9,085 nucleotides of DNA, taken from positions 1 through 9,085 of the forward strand of contig JAJRTI010000131.1 in assembly GCA_024278415.1 (NCBI GenBank). Reading direction: 5' to 3'. Position 1 is the first letter of the stretch. Every line of letters begins with the position of its first letter. Shown here piece after piece: positions 6,033 through 9,085 of this stretch. The translations under genes were made by a program, and so were the position numbers. The DNA is from Planctomycetota bacterium (GTDB lineage: Bacteria > Planctomycetota > Brocadiia > JAJRTI01). Under the pieces are notes generated by a model. That model did not search any database, had not been told where the DNA came from, and was given only the letters and a program-made list of their open reading frames with translations.

Positions 6033-8477
6033 TCAACGCAGCCGGATGGCCTCTTCTCGCGCGGCCTCGAACACCTTCCCGCCTATCTTCACCCGCTTCG
6101 GCCCAAAGCCATGATAGACACGCACTTTGCTTGATTGCTCAATGGGCCTCCCATCCAGGCTGCGGATGGTGAAGAGCGCGGTGGGGGAGTAGTCGATCCC
6201 GTTGTACCGGCTCGCGTGGAACGCGACGAACGTGGGGCTCGTGACGAGGAAACCATACGCGGGCAGCACCGCGCCGCGATGCTCGTACGGCTCGGGGCCG
6301 TAGTTCACCACGATCTCCACGTTGCCGAACGCGCTCCGTTCGACACGGTGGTCGGGCGTGACAAACGCGTGGTCGGTCATGGGCGTCTCCGCGGTGAGGC
6401 GGTTGAGGTAGGACAGCACCTCGTACGTGTTCTTGATCGTGCGATCGGTCGCGACCATGCCTTCGGCCCAGCCGCTGTCCGCGCGGCTGAAGCACGCGGC
6501 GTTCGTGTCGCGGGTGGGCACGAAGACCGGACCCTTGGGTGTGGTGCGGATGGCGCCCAGGTCGTACCGGCCGCGTCCGCCGAACACGTTGGACAATCTC
6601 TGCCGGCCTCCCTCGCCGGTGAGGCCGATCATGAGCAGGCTCTCGCCCGCGTATTGCGCCGGGATGGCCACCTTGCGCGGGCCGACCTCGACGATAGTGC
6701 CCGGCCGCCATGTAGCGATGGGCGGATCGAGGGAGTGGTCGTCCTGGTACGCGATGCTCTCCGCGCGTTTGGCCTTGGGGTGGGTGAAGTGCACGAAGCA
6801 ATGCAGATTCTTGTTGACCCGTCCGAGCACTTTCCAACGATAGGTGATCTCGAACTCGAATTCGCCGGTCGCCTTCACCTTCGGCGTGAGCGGCTGAACG
6901 GGCAGCGCCTTCGCGCCTTCGCCCTTCCAGTAGATGTGCCGGCCGAACGCGTACACCGGGTTCTCCGCATAGAGGATGTGGTCGAGGACCTTCTTCCCGC
7001 CGCCGGGGCCAATGCGGTCTCCCTGGTGGGTGTAGAGGTTGACGCAGTCGCCGTACACGAGCGGGAAGAGCGGGATCACGTTGCTCGCCTTGCTCGCGCG
7101 GGTCTTGTCGGACAGCATGCCCTCCATGTAATCCGCGTGCGGCACGGCCCATTCGCGGCCCTTCTCGCTGCCGAACAGACCGAAGTGCTTCTTGGCCAGA
7201 TCGCAGAGCTTTGACTTCCAGACCATGTCGTCGTAACGCGTCATGGGATGCGCCGGGGCCTCGCACGTGACCAAGCCCCAGGCGAAGGTCGTGTCGATGA
7301 AGTAGATCGTCGGGCCGAAGAGCTTGGCGATCATGGGTAGGTTCGTGTCGGGCCGCGCGGCGAGTTTGACTTGCTCGATCGCGCACACTTGGTACGCCTG
7401 GCCCCCGGCCCAGTTGCCGCCTCTGCGCACGCGGCCGTTGCGATCCCGGTTGAGATACTTCTCGTCCCACGAGGGAGCGTCGCGATACATGTCTTGGTAG
7501 TTGTCGTGCAGGCCAAAGAGGTAGCCGAGCGCTTTGATCTGCTTCGCGGCGCGGGCGAGCGCTTGGTTGCCCCCGCACTCGGGCGCGGCCGGGAGCACGT
7601 CCGGGTGCTGGTTGTCGTACCCGCGGTGAATCCACCCGGCCATCACGACCATGGCCTTGTCGATGCCGAGATCGTTGCGCCAATGTTCCGCGCATTGGGT
7701 CACCTCGTCGAAGGTGTAGCCAACCAACGTGCGCTCGGTCTTGCCGCCGAACCTCGAACTCGGCAGCGTGCGCATGAACACAAACGGCTTGAAGTCCGCG
7801 GCCCCGAACATCGCGTCGACCGTGGGGAATTTCGCGCGCTTCTCGGCCCACGTCATGAGCCAGCCGTTGCGCTTGGCGATTGCGCGGTACGCCTTCGCGA
7901 CATCCACGTAGCCCGCGCGGCCGATGGGATGGATCGTGACTTCGTGCGATCGCCCATACAACTCGATGCCCACGCCGGCGAGCCGAGTGCCTGGCACGAA
8001 ATCGGACTTTGGCCAATCGACGCGCACGCGCAGGACCGTCTCCGGCTCCGGCCAGGCGAGCACGAGGCCGCTGTTTTGCTTCACAAGCCCGGCCATGGCC
8101 ATGTGCAGTTGGGAGTAGGTGTTCAACACGAGCGTCTGGGGTAGCGCGGCTTTCACGCGCAGCAGTTTGCCGATGCCTTGCGGCAGCACGAGTTGCCCGT
8201 CGTCCGCGTCGGTGACGCCGAACGCGTTCTCGAACAGCCGCACCGATCGGACCTTCCAGCGGCCGGTCTCCTCCGCGTCGTAACGCACGCGCATGCCATT
8301 GCCCTCAGGCGCTTGGCTGATGCGCAGCCGGAACGTGATTCCGCATGGCCGGCCATCGACCGCGAGGCGTTTCACCAGGACTATTCCCGGCGGCTGCCCG
8401 GCCGCGGGGCCGGTGAGCCATTGGTCGGCATCCCGCACAAGGACGCTGCGCGTCGACTTGCCATCTGTGAACTGCAC
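6033..8477 (-). CDS. Glycosidase-like TIM-barrel protein (DUF5696/GH101-like guess), main part
   Basis: From the GTG at 8477 the frame encodes 814 residues. Residues 1-200 are the end of an N-terminal beta-sandwich. About 200-515 form a TIM barrel with GWIHRGYDNQHPDVLPAAPE (281-300), LHDNYQD (323-329), FIDTT with Asp395 and GSEKG with Glu438, the likely key acids, 43 residues apart. Residues 535-650 are a sandwich with CFVHF and a W-R-P-G-x-I-V segment, and 670-800 are a C-terminal domain with VVNYG and GFLVTSP like that of gene 1. The GTG is a poor start: no ribosome site precedes it, and the beta-sandwich clearly begins 39 codons earlier (PNYAFRIDRRTLAFDLLDK) directly after an in-frame TAA. 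It is therefore probably the downstream part of an interrupted longer gene. DUF5696 similarity is recalled rather than tested, and the substrate is unknown. Confidence 0.8.
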   Translation of the reverse strand: MQFTDGKSTRSVLVRDADQWLTGPAAGQPPGIVLVKRLAVDGRPCGITFRLRISQAPEGNGMRVRYDAEETGRWKVRSVRLFENAFGVTDADDGQLVLPQGIGKLLRVKAALPQTLVLNTYSQLHMAMAGLVKQNSGLVLAWPEPETVLRVRVDWPKSDFVPGTRLAGVGIELYGRSHEVTIHPIGRAGYVDVAKAYRAIAKRNGWLMTWAEKRAKFPTVDAMFGAADFKPFVFMRTLPSSRFGGKTERTLVGYTFDEVTQCAEHWRNDLGIDKAMVVMAGWIHRGYDNQHPDVLPAAPECGGNQALARAAKQIKALGYLFGLHDNYQDMYRDAPSWDEKYLNRDRNGRVRRGGNWAGGQAYQVCAIEQVKLAARPDTNLPMIAKLFGPTIYFIDTTFAWGLVTCEAPAHPMTRYDDMVWKSKLCDLAKKHFGLFGSEKGREWAVPHADYMEGMLSDKTRASKASNVIPLFPLVYGDCVNLYTHQGDRIGPGGGKKVLDHILYAENPVYAFGRHIYWKGEGAKALPVQPLTPKVKATGEFEFEITYRWKVLGRVNKNLHCFVHFTHPKAKRAESIAYQDDHSLDPPIATWRPGTIVEVGPRKVAIPAQYAGESLLMIGLTGEGGRQRLSNVFGGRGRYDLGAIRTTPKGPVFVPTRDTNAACFSRADSGWAEGMVATDRTIKNTYEVLSYLNRLTAETPMTDHAFVTPDHRVERSAFGNVEIVVNYGPEPYEHRGAVLPAYGFLVTSPTFVAFHASRYNGIDYSPTALFTIRSLDGRPIEQSSKVRVYHGFGPKRVKIGGKVFEAAREEAIRLR

Positions 8478-8594
8478 CCGCGCAAGCGGGCCGGCGAGCG
8501 GGTTGGAGGTCCAGCGCGCGCCGGTGGCCTTGTCGAGCAGGTCGAATGCGAGCGTGCGCCGGTCGATGCGGAACGCGTAGTTGGGGCCGGCCAG

Positions 8595-8597
8595 TTA
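8595..8597 (-). other. In-frame TAA splitting one glycosidase frame
   Basis: The minus-strand frame is open from the window edge to this TAA, and the same frame continues for 853 codons after it. The 39 codons between the TAA and the first GTG read as normal beta-sandwich protein, with no ATG, GTG or TTG and no ribosome site. One base change would restore a single frame. It may be a nonsense mutation, a base-calling error, or a recoded or read-through stop. Confidence 0.75.
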
Positions 8598-9083
8598 CAA
8601 AGGCGACTTGATGCGCGCGGCGAGCCGCTGGCGGCGGCGCTGCACTTCGCCGGCAGGGAGCGGCTTGGGGCCGATGTCCTTCGCGGCCGGCGCGTCCCTG
8701 GATACCTTCAGCACGCCCGCGTACGTGTCGAGCAGCCGCGGGCCGCCCTCGACGTCGGGGCAGTACACACCCACGTGCACGAAATATGCACCCTCCTTCT
8801 TTGTTGGCGCCAGAAAGACGTAGGGGCCGTCGGAGACTACTTGGCCGGGCGCCCACGCGCTCGTAGGCAGCAGCGGCATGTGGTCGAGGCCGAGCACTAT
8901 GTTGGCGCACGTTTTTTGGGGATACTCCAAGTGCACGAACACGCGCCAGTCCCAGCGCGCCGGCTTAGTGCCGGCATTGCGAAAGCGGTAGGTCACACCC
9001 ACCTGCGCGCCCGGGCGCACGTGCCGGGAGGTGAGGTCGACCGAGACAAGCCGCGGCTTGAAGTTGGGGTCGGTCGACGGCAG
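8595..9083 (-). CDS. N-terminal beta-sandwich part of the interrupted glycosidase, 5' partial
   Basis: This gives 162 residues ending at the TAA, with the true start beyond the window. It contains an immunoglobulin-like or CBM-like sandwich with the segments WRVFVHLEYP, DHMPLLPTSAWAPGQVV and YFVHVGVYCPDVEGG, a pattern widespread in cell-surface carbohydrate proteins. A second copy of this kind of domain occurs in the downstream piece (CFVHF, then the W-R-P-G-x-I-V segment). The last 30 residues (PLPAGEVQRRRQRLAARI) are a charged helical linker of the sort that joins domains rather than ends a protein. The internal GTG at 9020 is not the start, because homologous-looking sandwich sequence (FKPRLVSVDL) precedes it. 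It is best read with the 6033-8477 piece as one gene. Confidence 0.7.
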   Translation of the reverse strand: MPSTDPNFKPRLVSVDLTSRHVRPGAQVGVTYRFRNAGTKPARWDWRVFVHLEYPQKTCANIVLGLDHMPLLPTSAWAPGQVVSDGPYVFLAPTKKEGAYFVHVGVYCPDVEGGPRLLDTYAGVLKVSRDAPAAKDIGPKPLPAGEVQRRRQRLAARIKSPL

Positions 9084-9085
9084 GA

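Noticed and set aside
6135..8144. Long plus-strand frames opposite the minus-strand glycosidase
   Set aside because: They are antisense shadows typical of GC-rich coding DNA, low in complexity and rich in Arg, Ala and Val, while the minus strand has clear domains.

Overview
The window looks like GC-rich bacterial DNA. Its proteins are large, multi-domain and probably exported carbohydrate-active proteins. The small genes have Shine-Dalgarno sites, and one cassette has a clear sigma70-type promoter. The style recalls environmental, polysaccharide-degrading phyla such as Planctomycetota, Verrucomicrobiota or Hydrogenedentota, but no marker gene fixes the taxonomy. The reading frames span almost the whole window, and no rRNA, tRNA or CRISPR array was seen.

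Layout: (1) 2-2695 (+) is the C-terminal 897 residues of a glycosidase-like protein, with a TIM-barrel remnant followed by beta-sandwich domains. (2) 2702-2917 (-) is a 71-residue single histone-fold protein of archaeal type, converging on gene 1 with a 6-nt gap. (3) 2918-3310 is intergenic. It holds a weak promoter candidate, a hairpin, a REPIN-like double palindrome (3062-3128), and an 11-bp direct repeat with inner inverted repeats that brackets the palindromes. (4) 3311-5062 (+) is a secreted right-handed beta-helix protein resembling GH110 alpha-galactosidases. (5) 5063-5337 holds a possible gene scrap, then a TTGACG-17-TATAAT promoter. (6) 5338-5577 and 5567-6010 (+) are an overlapping RHH-type antitoxin and PIN (VapC-like) toxin. 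(7) 6033-9083 (-) is one long frame broken by a single TAA at 8595-8597. It encodes a second glycosidase-like protein whose barrel, acidic residues and C-terminal domain match gene 1.

The three large genes suggest attack on complex, possibly alpha-galactosyl or mucin-like, glycans. That substrate is inferred, not shown. The toxin-antitoxin pair looks like an acquired cassette between carbohydrate genes. The most unusual items are the histone-fold gene in a bacterial setting, the in-frame stop within an otherwise continuous glycosidase frame, and the REPIN-like element inside a possible small insertion.
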